The notes under the pieces: generated by a model | Told to the model about the DNA's origin: nothing | Database searches by the model: none | What the model saw: only the letters and a program-made list of their open reading frames with translations | Assembly: GCA_902494875.1 (NCBI GenBank) | Contig: CABUUO010000003.1 | Coordinates: forward strand, 1-64,000 | Direction: 5' to 3' | Source of the DNA: an uncultured Pseudomonadota bacterium | Lineage (GTDB): Bacteria > Pseudomonadota > Alphaproteobacteria > RF32 > CAG-239 | DNA: 64,000 bases | Position numbers and translations under genes: made by a program | Shown: positions 1 to 7,424 of the stretch, piece after piece | Layout: each line of letters opens with the position of its first letter | How positions within the stretch are numbered: the stretch's first letter is position 1

Positions 1-73
1 CCAAAGTTTCGGACGCAGCATCTAAAATCATAAATGCTGCGGCAATATATGACAATTTGAAAAAACGAGACAT
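1..73 (-). CDS. Partial CDS, N-terminus only, secreted-like
   Basis: The first 24 codons of a gene run off the left edge of the window. The ATG is on the minus strand at 73-71, and a GAGGTG ribosome binding site lies 5 bases upstream of it. The visible peptide begins MSRFFKLSYIAAAF and continues hydrophobic, then MILDAASETL, which resembles a signal peptide or an N-terminal membrane segment. Too little is present to name a family. The start is well supported by the binding site; function is unknown. Confidence 0.5.
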   Translation of the reverse strand, partial: MSRFFKLSYIAAAFMILDAASETL

Positions 74-250
74 AATACACCTCATCAATAATTAGAACTA
101 AAGCCTGAGTATATTATGCTACGCGCCGCGGAGAAATACAACAATAAATTACCATCGGAATGGCAATTTTCACAAAAACGTTACGGAAAACACAAAATAT
201 TATGTATTTAACCGCTAAGCGTTTGTCAATCTTTTGGCGGAAAAGTAAAA

Positions 251-272
251 AAGCCTCGCAACAGCGAGGCTT
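251..272 (-). terminator. Rho-independent terminator of the 287-775 lipoprotein gene
   Basis: A perfect 9-bp stem (AAGCCTCGC / GCGAGGCTT) with a 4-base loop lies just downstream of the minus-strand lipoprotein gene. A T-rich stretch follows it on that strand. Confidence 0.75.
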
Positions 273-286
273 AACAAGTTTGGGTT

Positions 287-775
287 TCAGTTTATTGTCT
301 GCATGGCATAAAGATCTTTAACAACCCAATGTCCGTCTTTCTGTCCCATCACATAGATGATGTTGCCGTTACACAGGCCAAACCACTGGCCGTTGCATTG
401 GCTTTGGGTATAGACTTCCATCTGTCCTTCGGCAATAGGTTTGAGCTTGGTAATTTTGTAGCCGGATTCGGTCGGTCGTTGCAGGCTTTCGTCCTCCATA
501 AAAATAAATTTCGGCATTTTGCTTTTATCGCATTCCGCAAACTTGGGATTAATAGAGCATTTTACCGCCAGGTTGATGGCGCAGATGATTTCGCTGTCAT
601 CCTCGCAGCCGGCGGTCAGACTGTCTTTGGAAAAGTGAAAGCTCTTTTGTGCATAGTCTATCCTCGGTGCCGGCGTTTCTGCCGCCGCCGTGTTGTCCGG
701 CGTATTTTCTTCGGTTTTGTCCGAGCAAGCAGTCAAGATGCCGAGAGCCAGAAAAATTGTCAGGTATTTTTTCAT
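287..775 (-). CDS. Predicted lipoprotein of unknown function
   Basis: This 162-residue protein starts MKKYLTIFLALGILTAC, a lipoprotein signal with lipobox LTAC and the lipidated cysteine at residue 17. A Thr/Pro/Ala-rich linker follows, then a compact region with several cysteines (CEDD, CAINLAVKC, CDKSK, CNGQWFGLCNG) that could form disulfides in the periplasm. The family is not recognised. It sits alone between a terminator at 251-272 and the upstream outer-membrane gene. A promoter-like TTGCTT element lies near 829-834 on the same strand. Being a lipoprotein is well supported; nothing more is. Confidence 0.75.
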   Translation of the reverse strand: MKKYLTIFLALGILTACSDKTEENTPDNTAAAETPAPRIDYAQKSFHFSKDSLTAGCEDDSEIICAINLAVKCSINPKFAECDKSKMPKFIFMEDESLQRPTESGYKITKLKPIAEGQMEVYTQSQCNGQWFGLCNGNIIYVMGQKDGHWVVKDLYAMQTIN

Positions 776-805
776 CTCAAAGTCCCCAAATTGTTAAATA
801 TTTTA

Positions 806-834
806 AAATCTAAATCTTTTTATCATAAAAGCAA
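806..834 (-). promoter_or_regulatory. Candidate promoter of the lipoprotein gene
   Basis: On the minus strand TTGCTT (834-829) is followed after about 16-17 bases by TAGATT/AGATTT. The same CTTGCTTTT element precedes rnpB and the ncRNA near 63.9 kb. It is inferred from recurrence only. Confidence 0.35.
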
Positions 835-846
835 GTGTTTAAAATA

Positions 847-876
847 AAAAAGGAAGAGTAAAAACCCTTCCTTTTT
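847..876 (-). terminator. Terminator of the outer-membrane protein gene
   Basis: A 10-bp stem AAAAAGGAAG / CTTCCTTTTT with a 10-base loop follows the stop of the minus-strand beta-barrel gene. The symmetric A and T tracts could let it work in both directions. Confidence 0.65.
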
Positions 877-898
877 CGTATATATAGGAAATTTCAAA

Positions 899-1426
899 TT
901 AGAAATTGTATTTAGCACCTAAAGAGTATTCCCACATATCGCCGCCTTCCATGTTGCCTAAGTCAACATAGCGGGCAATAGCGCGAACGGCAACTTTTTC
1001 GTTGACGTTGTATTCGGCGCCGGCACCCAAACGGTAGCCCCAGGAGTTGTCATGTTCATGACCGACTTTGGCTTCTCTTGTGCTGAAGTTGTAACGAGCG
1101 ATACCGGCAGTACCGATCAAGGAAACTTTCTGCTCGCAGCCCAGAGGCAGGTAACCCATCAAATCAATACCATAAGCGGTGAAGTGAGTCTTTTCGCCGT
1201 GGTCTCTGTCGTTCAGAGTTCTCTGGAAGAAAACTTCGGTACCGAAGTTCTGGTTGTACTGAGAACCAACGAAGACTTTGCCGCCGTTGAAGTTCGGGCC
1301 GGAGTGAGATACGTTGGAATATGTATAGTCAACACCAGCATACGGATTGTATTCCAAAGCTTCTGCATTTGCGCTCAAAGCGAAGGCAGAAACAGCTACC
1401 ATCAATGCACCAATAGTTTTTTTCAT
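899..1426 (-). CDS. Outer-membrane beta-barrel protein (OmpA/opacity-like)
   Basis: This 175-residue protein has a clear signal peptide (MKKTIGALMVAVSAFALSANA, cut after ANA). Alternating hydrophobic/polar strands follow, rich in Tyr, Gly and Asn: NPYAGVDYTYS near the mature N-terminus, then YGYRLGAGAEYNV-type turns. It ends YSLGAKYNF, with the terminal aromatic residue expected for recognition by the BAM complex. Size and pattern fit the small 8-stranded porin-like families, probably a structural outer-membrane protein. Exact family is not assigned. It is monocistronic with its own terminator. Confidence 0.8.
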   Translation of the reverse strand: MKKTIGALMVAVSAFALSANAEALEYNPYAGVDYTYSNVSHSGPNFNGGKVFVGSQYNQNFGTEVFFQRTLNDRDHGEKTHFTAYGIDLMGYLPLGCEQKVSLIGTAGIARYNFSTREAKVGHEHDNSWGYRLGAGAEYNVNEKVAVRAIARYVDLGNMEGGDMWEYSLGAKYNF

Positions 1427-1609
1427 TTAAATTTTCCTTTATAAAGTTTAACCTGTTTATGATATTTAGCATTAGTTTTACCAATATCATAGACACTACT
1501 ATAGTATGAAAAAAATAAAAATAAAGTAAACTTATATTACAAAATTATTGTTTAGCGCCAAAATAAGTGATAAGCTAAACAAATAAAGCGTTTAAGGGGA
1601 GTTTGCCAA

Positions 1610-2164
1610 ATGTTAAAAAGCAGCCAGGCCGGCCGATCGATGATCGAAATGTTAGGCGTTTTGGGTATTATTTCGGTGATAGCGACTTCAATAATCACCG
1701 TTGTTTCCAAAGTGTTTGACAAGTATAAACAGTCGATTATCACCACCCAGATTCGCGACCTGCAGAAAAACATCCGAACCATGTATTCGGCCACGGCAGA
1801 CTACCGGGATTTAAGCAAGAATAATACGGTGGAGATGCTGATAAAAGAACGTGCGGTTCCGCCCAATATGGTAATGAACGGCAAATTGTACCATGCCTAC
1901 GGCGGCGCGGTTGAACTGACCGGCACGCAGTATACATACAGTATTACGTTCAAGGCAATCAAGCGCGAGGGCTGCATAGACCTTTTGGGGCTGAGCTGGA
2001 CCGTTAACGATACGTCGGATCTGATAGAGTTGATTACGCCGAAAGACAAATATAACTGGACTGGCCTCAACGGACATAAAAAACTGCCGATTACCGGCGT
2101 CCAGCCTTATACGATGTGCGATGAAGACCGAACCAAAAACGACATAACCTGGGTATTTCAATAA
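1610..2164 (+). CDS. Type IV prepilin-like / pseudopilin protein
   Basis: The 184-residue protein begins MLKSSQAGRSMIEMLGVLGIISVIA. This is a type III (prepilin) signal: Gly8 before the cut, Glu at mature position 5, then a hydrophobic helix of about 20 residues. Prepilin peptidase would cut after Gly8. The C-terminal region is globular with two cysteines near the end that could form a disulfide loop. It is preceded by a strong AAGGGGAG ribosome binding site. No pilus assembly genes are nearby, so it may be a minor pilin or pseudopilin made from a dispersed gene. Confidence 0.75.
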   Translation: MLKSSQAGRSMIEMLGVLGIISVIATSIITVVSKVFDKYKQSIITTQIRDLQKNIRTMYSATADYRDLSKNNTVEMLIKERAVPPNMVMNGKLYHAYGGAVELTGTQYTYSITFKAIKREGCIDLLGLSWTVNDTSDLIELITPKDKYNWTGLNGHKKLPITGVQPYTMCDEDRTKNDITWVFQ

Positions 2165-2179
2165 AACGGAGAGCGGCCA

Positions 2180-2602
2180 TTGTTTAAAATAAACGACGTT
2201 AATAAAGCTCAAGACTTGGGATCTTCCGGCAAAGCCAGAAAAACAGCCGGCGGGTCAGACTTTTCTTCATATCTGCGCGAGACAATGAAACCGGGAGAGG
2301 CGCCGGTTTCCGGTGTGGGCGGCATATCGGTCAGCGACGCGGTTTTTGCTGCTCAGCTGGTAGATGGCGCCGAGGAACGGGAGAAGAAGAAAAAACTGAT
2401 AAAAAGGGGCAATGCTCTGCTCGACAAACTGGAGGAAATCCGCCAGGCCCTTTTGAGCGGATATATTTCTATGGACAAGCTGATTGAAATATCCCGCTTT
2501 GTAAAAGAGCAGAGGTTTAACAGTTCCGATGCGCGTTTAACCGAGATTATCGGCGAAATTGAGCTTCGGGTGGAGGTGGAACTGGCAAAATTAACTAAAT
2601 AG
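2180..2602 (+). CDS. fliX: Flagellar assembly regulator FliX
   Basis: A 140-residue protein matching the FliX pattern: a basic, Gly/Ser-rich N-terminus (SSGKARKTAGGSDFSSYL), a middle segment with FAAQLVDGAEER, and a helical C-terminus with RGNALLDKLEEIRQALLSG and EIELRVEVELAKL. In Caulobacter FliX couples early flagellar assembly to the sigma-54 activator FlbD. The start is TTG at 2180 with ACGGAGAG six bases upstream; no ATG fits. It is not next to the other flagellar genes here, but the sigma-54-type promoter before flgF at 58.7 kb fits a FliX/FlbD circuit. Confidence 0.8.
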   Translation: MFKINDVNKAQDLGSSGKARKTAGGSDFSSYLRETMKPGEAPVSGVGGISVSDAVFAAQLVDGAEEREKKKKLIKRGNALLDKLEEIRQALLSGYISMDKLIEISRFVKEQRFNSSDARLTEIIGEIELRVEVELAKLTK

Positions 2603-2637
2603 CGGTGATAAATCAATTTTTTGCTTGAAGTTAATAA

Positions 2638-2665
2638 TTGAAATTTGTAACTTGCTTGCTATATA
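2638..2665 (+). promoter_or_regulatory. Candidate sigma-70 promoter of dksA
   Basis: TTGAAA (2638-2643), a 16-base spacer and TATATA (2660-2665) lie about 40 bases before the dksA start, in an otherwise AT-rich gap. Confidence 0.45.
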
Positions 2666-2705
2666 AGAAAACCAGTTCAAAGACTTATTGTTAAGGAGTA
2701 CGACT

Positions 2706-3131
2706 ATGGAACCGATATCTATTCTGCCGCCAGACTATAAACCGTCAGCAGACGAAGAATATATGAACGATGTGATGCTGGAATATTTCCGCCAGAAACT
2801 TCTTAGCTGGAAAAAGTCTTTGATCAACCAGTCCAAAGATACGCTGGATGACCTGAAACAAGGCGGCCTCAACCAGCCTGACCAGATTGATCGCGCTTCT
2901 CTTGAAGCTGACAAGGCTCTTGAGCTCCGCACCCGTGACCGGGCCCGCAAGCTGATTTCTAAGATTGACGAAGCTCTGAAGCGTATTGAAGACGGCGTTT
3001 ACGGATACTGCGAAGACACCGGCGAACCGATCGGCGTTGAGCGTCTGGAAGTCCGTCCCGTTGCGACCCTGTCCATTGAAGCTCAGGAACGCCACGAAAG
3101 AATGGAAAAAACATACGACGACGAAGCTTAA
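2706..3131 (+). CDS. dksA: RNA polymerase-binding transcription factor DksA
   Basis: A 141-residue DksA. It binds the RNA polymerase secondary channel and, with ppGpp, adjusts rRNA and amino-acid promoters. A long coiled-coil (about residues 25-95) leads into the zinc-finger region VYGYCEDTGEPIG, and the C-terminal helix contains SIEAQERHER. Only one cysteine (Cys102) of the usual four remains; the second is Thr105. This is the cysteine-poor form seen in many alphaproteobacteria. ATG at 2706 is preferred over an in-frame upstream TTG at 2688 because AAGGAG (2693-2698) sits seven bases before it. maf follows 5 bp later. Confidence 0.93.
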   Translation: MEPISILPPDYKPSADEEYMNDVMLEYFRQKLLSWKKSLINQSKDTLDDLKQGGLNQPDQIDRASLEADKALELRTRDRARKLISKIDEALKRIEDGVYGYCEDTGEPIGVERLEVRPVATLSIEAQERHERMEKTYDDEA

Positions 3132-3136
3132 GCGCA

Positions 3137-3709
3137 ATGGCTGAAAAGAACTTTATTCTGGCTTCGGGATCTCCGCAGCGGATTTCTCTGTTGCGCCAGA
3201 TAGGATTTGAACCGGAAAAAATTGAGCCGGCCGACATTGACGAAAGCGAACAAAAAGGCGAAAAAGCTTCAGCTTATGTTAAGCGGATGGCATTGGAAAA
3301 AGCCCGGAAAATAGCGGAAAAACATCCCGGCCGTGTTGTCTTGGGGGCAGATACGGTTGTTGTCGTAGGTACCAAAATTCTCCATAAATGCCATACTGAC
3401 GAAGAACAGACGGCTGTAATGAAATTGCTTTCGGGCAAGGCGCACCGCGTGCTCAGTGCCGTTTGCGTCATCGGCGCCGACGGACGCATAGCCGTCCGCC
3501 TGAACACAACCCGCATTTTAATGAAAAAACTTTCAGATGAAGAAATCCGCGGTTATGTCGCTTCTCACGAATGGGTCGGTTGCTGCGGATATAAGATAGA
3601 AGGCGCTCTGGCCGCATTTGTGACCAAGATGATTGGTTCTTATTCCGGCGTTGTCGGCCTCCCTTTGTATGAAACCCGTAATTTGCTTTTAGGTGTAGGT
3701 ATAAAATGA
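3137..3709 (+). CDS. maf: Maf-family nucleoside triphosphate pyrophosphatase
   Basis: A 190-residue Maf protein. The family hydrolyses non-canonical or bulk NTPs to NMPs and is linked to septum inhibition. Visible motifs are the N-terminal ASGSPQR (9-15), the catalytic region VVLGADTVV with Asp72, and SGKAHRVLSAV. WVGCCGYKIEGALAAFVTKMIGSYSGVVGLPLYE near the C-terminus is also typical. It lies 5 bp after dksA, and its stop overlaps the rng start in an ATGA arrangement, so maf, rng and yacG should be translationally coupled. Confidence 0.92.
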   Translation: MAEKNFILASGSPQRISLLRQIGFEPEKIEPADIDESEQKGEKASAYVKRMALEKARKIAEKHPGRVVLGADTVVVVGTKILHKCHTDEEQTAVMKLLSGKAHRVLSAVCVIGADGRIAVRLNTTRILMKKLSDEEIRGYVASHEWVGCCGYKIEGALAAFVTKMIGSYSGVVGLPLYETRNLLLGVGIK

Positions 3710-4875
3710 GTATTGATACGATTGTTTATGAAAGTAAAAATACGGCGACCCGCATTGCTCTTTTGAGCGGCGGCGAGCTTGTGGAATTGGAAATCGTTCC
3801 CGAAAACCGTGCGGTTGAGGGCAATATTTATTTGGGAAAAATCGCCCGCAAGGTCGATTTGGCCAACGGAAAAATCGGCTTTTTCGTAGAGCTGGGCGAG
3901 GGGCGCGAAGCCTTTTTAAACGCGGAAGAAAACGGTTTGGACGAACTGAAGGTTTCGGAAGGACAAAGCTTGGTTGTGCAAGTGGCACAGGAAAAGAGGG
4001 CCGAAAAAGGGCCGAAGGTAACCCGGGCGTTGCAGTTTGTCGGCGAAAATCTGGTCTATTGCCCGTATCGTATGAACATTGAGGTTTCATCAAAGATTGC
4101 TGACAAGGCCAAAGCCGACGAATATCGCGAACTGGTTTTGGAAAACACTACCGGTCAGGAAGGCTGGATTATTCGCACTTCTGCCGTTAATGCGCCTAAA
4201 GAAGAGGTGGTTGCCGAGATGGAATATTTGCGCCAGAGTTTTGAGGCGGTAAGAATGAAAGCCCGCACGCTTAAAGCTCCGGTACTGCTTTTGGCCAAAG
4301 CCAACCCCGTTTTTGACTATGTAAACAAATATAAGGTCGGGCTGGGTAAGGTTGTTTTGAACAATCGCAATGTCGAGGCGGAGCTCAAAGAGCGTTTCGG
4401 AGCAGAACTCGCAACCGAAATCAATGCAGAACCGTTCGCTGAATATGGCTTGGAAGACGCCATTGCCGAAGCCTTGAACAAAACCGTCAGCCTGAAAGGC
4501 GGCGGCCGCATCACCATTGAAGAAACCAAAGCCTTTGTGGCGATTGACGTCGACAGCGGCGCCGATAAAGGCAACGGCAGCATTTCACGCCTGAATATTG
4601 AGGCTGCGGCGGAAATTGCCAGACAGATTCGCCTGCGCAATCTTTCCGGCAAAATAATCATCGATTTTGCCGGTTCCTCTGACTATCATTTTCTCAAACC
4701 TGTAATTGAAACTTTGGAGAAAGAAGTGGCACAGGATTACACCCGTACCACGGTTTTGGGTTCCAGCCGCGCCGGCAATGTGGAGGTCATCCGCGTTCGC
4801 AAGCGTCCGACCCTGCAAGACCTGCTGACGGTAGAATGCGAGAGCTGCCAGGGCACCGGAAGGGTCATGCGATGA
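3706..4875 (+). CDS. rng: Ribonuclease G/E family protein
   Basis: A 389-residue RNase E/G catalytic protein. It has an S1-like segment near the N-terminus (EGNIYLGKIARKVDLANGKIGFFVE), the GGRITIEETKAFVAIDVDSGA core carrying metal-binding acidic residues, and a C-terminal Zn-link type CESCQGTG. It lacks the long disordered tail of RNase E, so it is RNase G-like and probably acts in rRNA maturation and mRNA decay. It overlaps maf by 4 bp (ATGA) and yacG by 4 bp (ATGA). The maf-rng-yacG order is common in alphaproteobacteria. Confidence 0.9.
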   Translation: MSIDTIVYESKNTATRIALLSGGELVELEIVPENRAVEGNIYLGKIARKVDLANGKIGFFVELGEGREAFLNAEENGLDELKVSEGQSLVVQVAQEKRAEKGPKVTRALQFVGENLVYCPYRMNIEVSSKIADKAKADEYRELVLENTTGQEGWIIRTSAVNAPKEEVVAEMEYLRQSFEAVRMKARTLKAPVLLLAKANPVFDYVNKYKVGLGKVVLNNRNVEAELKERFGAELATEINAEPFAEYGLEDAIAEALNKTVSLKGGGRITIEETKAFVAIDVDSGADKGNGSISRLNIEAAAEIARQIRLRNLSGKIIIDFAGSSDYHFLKPVIETLEKEVAQDYTRTTVLGSSRAGNVEVIRVRKRPTLQDLLTVECESCQGTGRVMR

Positions 4876-5075
4876 AGTGTCCGATTTGTCGTCAGGAACT
4901 GACGGATATGAAATATAAGCCGTTTTGTTCCAAACGCTGCGCCGACATAGACCTTGGCAATTGGTTTAACGGAGCTTACGCCATTCCCGTAGAAGAAATG
5001 GATGAAGAAGACATCCGCGAGTTGAACGAAGCTTTGGAAAATCAGCTTTATGAAACGGAAAAGGAAGAACAATAG
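4872..5075 (+). CDS. yacG: Zinc-binding DNA gyrase inhibitor YacG
   Basis: A 67-residue protein with the YacG zinc site C-x2-C-x12-C-x3-C (Cys3, Cys6, Cys19, Cys23), followed by LGNWFNGAYAIP and an acidic tail. YacG binds GyrB and inhibits gyrase. The ATG at 4872 overlaps the rng stop (ATGA). Its stop codon lies inside the loop of the operon terminator at 5056-5094, so terminator and coding end overlap. An in-frame upstream start at 4836 would lie inside rng and is not favoured. Confidence 0.92.
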   Translation: MKCPICRQELTDMKYKPFCSKRCADIDLGNWFNGAYAIPVEEMDEEDIRELNEALENQLYETEKEEQ

Positions 5076-5094
5076 TTCTTCCTTTTCCGTTTTT
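5056..5094 (+). terminator. Terminator of the maf-rng-yacG operon, overlapping the yacG stop
   Basis: A 15-bp perfect stem (CGGAAAAGGAAGAAC, 5056-5070, with its complement at 5075-5089) has a 4-base loop and a T5 run. The yacG TAG stop spans the loop and right arm. The A/T symmetry may also stop the convergent minus gene. Confidence 0.85.
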
Positions 5095-5323
5095 AATCGA
5101 CAATTTCAATTTTGAGATGTTTGCCGTATATCCGCATTAAAAAAGCCAGATCCGGTAGGGAAATATCTGTTTGCATCATTTCCATTTTTTCGATTTTGGC
5201 GGCCGAATATTTAAATTTTTCCTGTATAAAGCTTAAAGTCCAGCCTTTTTTTCGACGGATTTCGTAAAGTTTAGGTGCCAGAACGTTTAATGATTCGGCA
5301 AAATAACTATGTTTTTTTGACAT
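5093..5323 (-). CDS. Small XRE-family HTH regulator
   Basis: A 76-residue protein starting MSKKHSYFAESLNVLAPKLYEIRRKKGWTLSF. The IRRKKGWTLSFIQEKF-x-YSAAKIEKME stretch fits a helix-turn-helix of the Cro/C1 type, followed by LPDLAFLMRIYGK. ATG at 5323 is preferred to an upstream in-frame start at 5377 because a GGAGC element precedes it. That element can pair with GGAGCT/AGCTCC partners further upstream, see the leader at 5325-5470. It is convergent with yacG. The regulated genes are unknown. Confidence 0.6.
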   Translation of the reverse strand: MSKKHSYFAESLNVLAPKLYEIRRKKGWTLSFIQEKFKYSAAKIEKMEMMQTDISLPDLAFLMRIYGKHLKIEIVD

Positions 5324-5324
5324 T

Positions 5325-5470
5325 ATAATTAGCTCCGTTTTCTTAAAGTTAAAGAAATCCGCCCCGAAAAATTCCAAGGCGGATGGAGCTCAAAAGCTGT
5401 AACAACGCAGCCACCCTTATTCGTCCGGAAAACCGGCTTATATCAGGTACTCCACCCCAAGTGGAATGTA
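5325..5470 (-). promoter_or_regulatory. Structured 5' leader of the XRE gene
   Basis: On the minus strand the region before the XRE start holds nested hairpins: TCCAC/GTGGA (5451-5465), CCGG/CCGG (5425-5436), GCTG/CAGC (5396-5411), AGCTCC/GGAGCT (5331-5336 with 5385-5390) and ATCCGCC/GGCGGAT (5357-5363 with 5378-5384). The outer stem includes the probable ribosome binding site. A similar arrangement precedes the XRE gene at 62966-63457. Confidence 0.45.
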
Positions 5471-5609
5471 TTTGTTGTTAAGATGCTTTTGAGGCACCGC
5501 AGCCTGTTTGAGACTGTAAACGTTATCTTAAAGCGTTTTTTCAAATTTGCAACAGTCTTTCCGTTTTTTTCAGAAACAGCGTTTAAAGACAAAACGCAAC
5601 ATTTAATGT

Positions 5610-5713
5610 GCCGACAACGGAGGCGGCGAAGCAGCATATTAATGCCTCCAAGCGCTGCTTGGCCGACAACGGGGGCCATGAGGCAGCTAACCAATGCTGC
5701 CGGGCGCTGCCCG
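5610..5713. repeat. Two tandem 52-bp units with compensated hairpins
   Basis: Unit 1 (5610-5661) and unit 2 (5662-5713) both begin GCCGACAACGGNGGC and end with a hairpin around GCGCTGC. The arms differ in a paired way: CCAAGC/GCTTGG in unit 1 and CCGGGC/GCCCG in unit 2. A third hairpin of the same form lies at 62910-62931. The units sit between the XRE gene and the recN stop. Confidence 0.7.
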
Positions 5714-5739
5714 CTCAAACGCCCCGGCGTTTGGGCTGG

Positions 5740-7410
5740 CTACTCGGCGGCGCTGATTAAAACTCTGGCTGCCGCCCGGGCTTCGGGAGTGATGGTTTCG
5801 CCGGACAGCATCCGGGCGATTTCTTCGTGTCTTTCGGAAGCGTCAAGCTCGCGTACGGTCGTCGTGGTGACGTTGTTGACCGTATTTTTTTCAACCTTGA
5901 AGTGATTGTTGCCGCGAGAAGCAACCTGCGGAGAATGGGTAACGACCATAACCTGCACGTCTCGTGCCAGTCGCGACAGTCTTTCGCCGACGGCTTGTGC
6001 CGTAGCACCGCCGACCCCTGCGTCAACTTCGTCAAAAATCATGGTCGGCACATTGGAAGTCTGGGCCAGATTGACTTTCAGCGCCAGCATAAAACGCGCC
6101 AGCTCACCGCCGGAAGCGATTTTGTTAATCGGCCCCTGCGGAGAATTGGGATTGGTTGCCACCGTGAACGCGGCTGCGTCAAAGCCTTCTTCATTCCATG
6201 CGTTTTCATCCTGTCGGCTGATTTGGGTGACAAAGCGCGCCTTCTCCATTTTCAGCGGCGGCAGCTCCGCCATAACGTTTTTGTCCAGCCGGGCGGCGGT
6301 TTCGGCACGTTTGGCGCTGAGTTCGTTGGCTGCCTTAATATAGGCCAGCCGCGCTTCCTGTTCGACTTTACGCAGATTTTCAATGCCTTCCTCGCCAAGC
6401 TCTATGGAATTAAGCCGGTTTTTAAAATCCGCCAAAACCTGTTCCAGCTCGTCAATACTCACCTGATGTTTGCGCGCCAGACCTTTCAGCATAAACAGGC
6501 GCGATTCGATGTTTTCCAGCTCGTTGGTGTTCATGGATATGTTTTCGGAGGCGGCCTCAATCTGGCTGACGGCGTCGTTGGTTTCAATCAGCGCCCGGTC
6601 CAAAGCGGCGATGATTTCGTCATATTTTCCCTCCACGTGCTGGCTGGCCTTATCCATGGCGGCCTGGGCATGACGAATGGCCGACTGCACGTCGCTGCCC
6701 TGAGTCAGAACATTGTAGGCATAAGACAGGCTTTCAATGATTTTCTCAGCGTTCATCAGCTCGGAACGGCGCTGGGAAAGTTCCGCTTCTTCGCCGGCAT
6801 AAGTTGCGGCCGCTTCCAGTTCCTTGACCCAGTGGCGCAGGTTTTCCTCATCCTGTTTGGCCTGGGCAATGTCTGTCTCCGCTTTGATACGGACGTTTTT
6901 AGCCTGTTTGTAAGCGCCGTAAAGGCGTTTTACTTCGTCTTTCAGAGGCTGGTAGGCGCCGTAGGCGTCCAAGACGCCCAAATGGTTTGCCGGATTGAGC
7001 AGTCCCTGATTGTCAAACTGTCCGTGTACTTCCACCAGGCAGCGGCCGATGTCTTTCAGGAGTTTCAGGCTGACCGGCTGGTCGTTGACGAATATTTTGC
7101 CCTTGCCGTCGCGCGACAGGGTTCTTTTGATAATCAGATCGCCGTCGCATTCAAGCTCGTTTTCTTCCAAAATGCCTGCAAGCGGGTTATCTTTGGCCGG
7201 AACGTCAAAAGACGCCGTTACGCTGAGCTTGTCTTCGCCGAAGCGTATCAGCGATGTTTCCGCCCGGTTGCCGAGAACCAGTCCCAGTGAGTCCAGCAAA
7301 ATGGACTTTCCTGCGCCGGTTTCGCCGGTCAACACGCTCAAACCGCATTTGAAATCCAAATCAAGCTTGTCAATCAAGACCACGTTGCGGATAGATAACG
7401 ATTGCAGCAT
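5740..7410 (-). CDS. recN: DNA repair protein RecN
   Basis: A 556-residue SMC-like ATPase for double-strand break repair. The Walker A GETGAGKS is at residues 29-36. Long coiled-coil arms fill the middle, and the C-terminal ATPase half has SGGELARFMLALK (signature), IFDEVDAGVGG (Walker B) and VVTHSPQVAS (H-loop). It is the last gene of the minus-strand run rnpB-lpxC-bamD-recN and starts 14 bp after bamD. Length is normal for the family. Confidence 0.97.
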   Translation of the reverse strand: MLQSLSIRNVVLIDKLDLDFKCGLSVLTGETGAGKSILLDSLGLVLGNRAETSLIRFGEDKLSVTASFDVPAKDNPLAGILEENELECDGDLIIKRTLSRDGKGKIFVNDQPVSLKLLKDIGRCLVEVHGQFDNQGLLNPANHLGVLDAYGAYQPLKDEVKRLYGAYKQAKNVRIKAETDIAQAKQDEENLRHWVKELEAAATYAGEEAELSQRRSELMNAEKIIESLSYAYNVLTQGSDVQSAIRHAQAAMDKASQHVEGKYDEIIAALDRALIETNDAVSQIEAASENISMNTNELENIESRLFMLKGLARKHQVSIDELEQVLADFKNRLNSIELGEEGIENLRKVEQEARLAYIKAANELSAKRAETAARLDKNVMAELPPLKMEKARFVTQISRQDENAWNEEGFDAAAFTVATNPNSPQGPINKIASGGELARFMLALKVNLAQTSNVPTMIFDEVDAGVGGATAQAVGERLSRLARDVQVMVVTHSPQVASRGNNHFKVEKNTVNNVTTTTVRELDASERHEEIARMLSGETITPEARAAARVLISAAE

Positions 7411-7424
7411 TTTCGTTTTTAACC

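Noticed and set aside
5443..5905. Plus- and minus-strand frames over the tandem repeat before recN
   Set aside because: They are produced by the 52-bp repeat and the recN 3' end in the wrong frame.
5827..7290. Long plus-strand open frame opposite recN
   Set aside because: It is the antisense of recN, whose Walker A, signature and Walker B motifs are clear. The antisense product has no recognisable domain.
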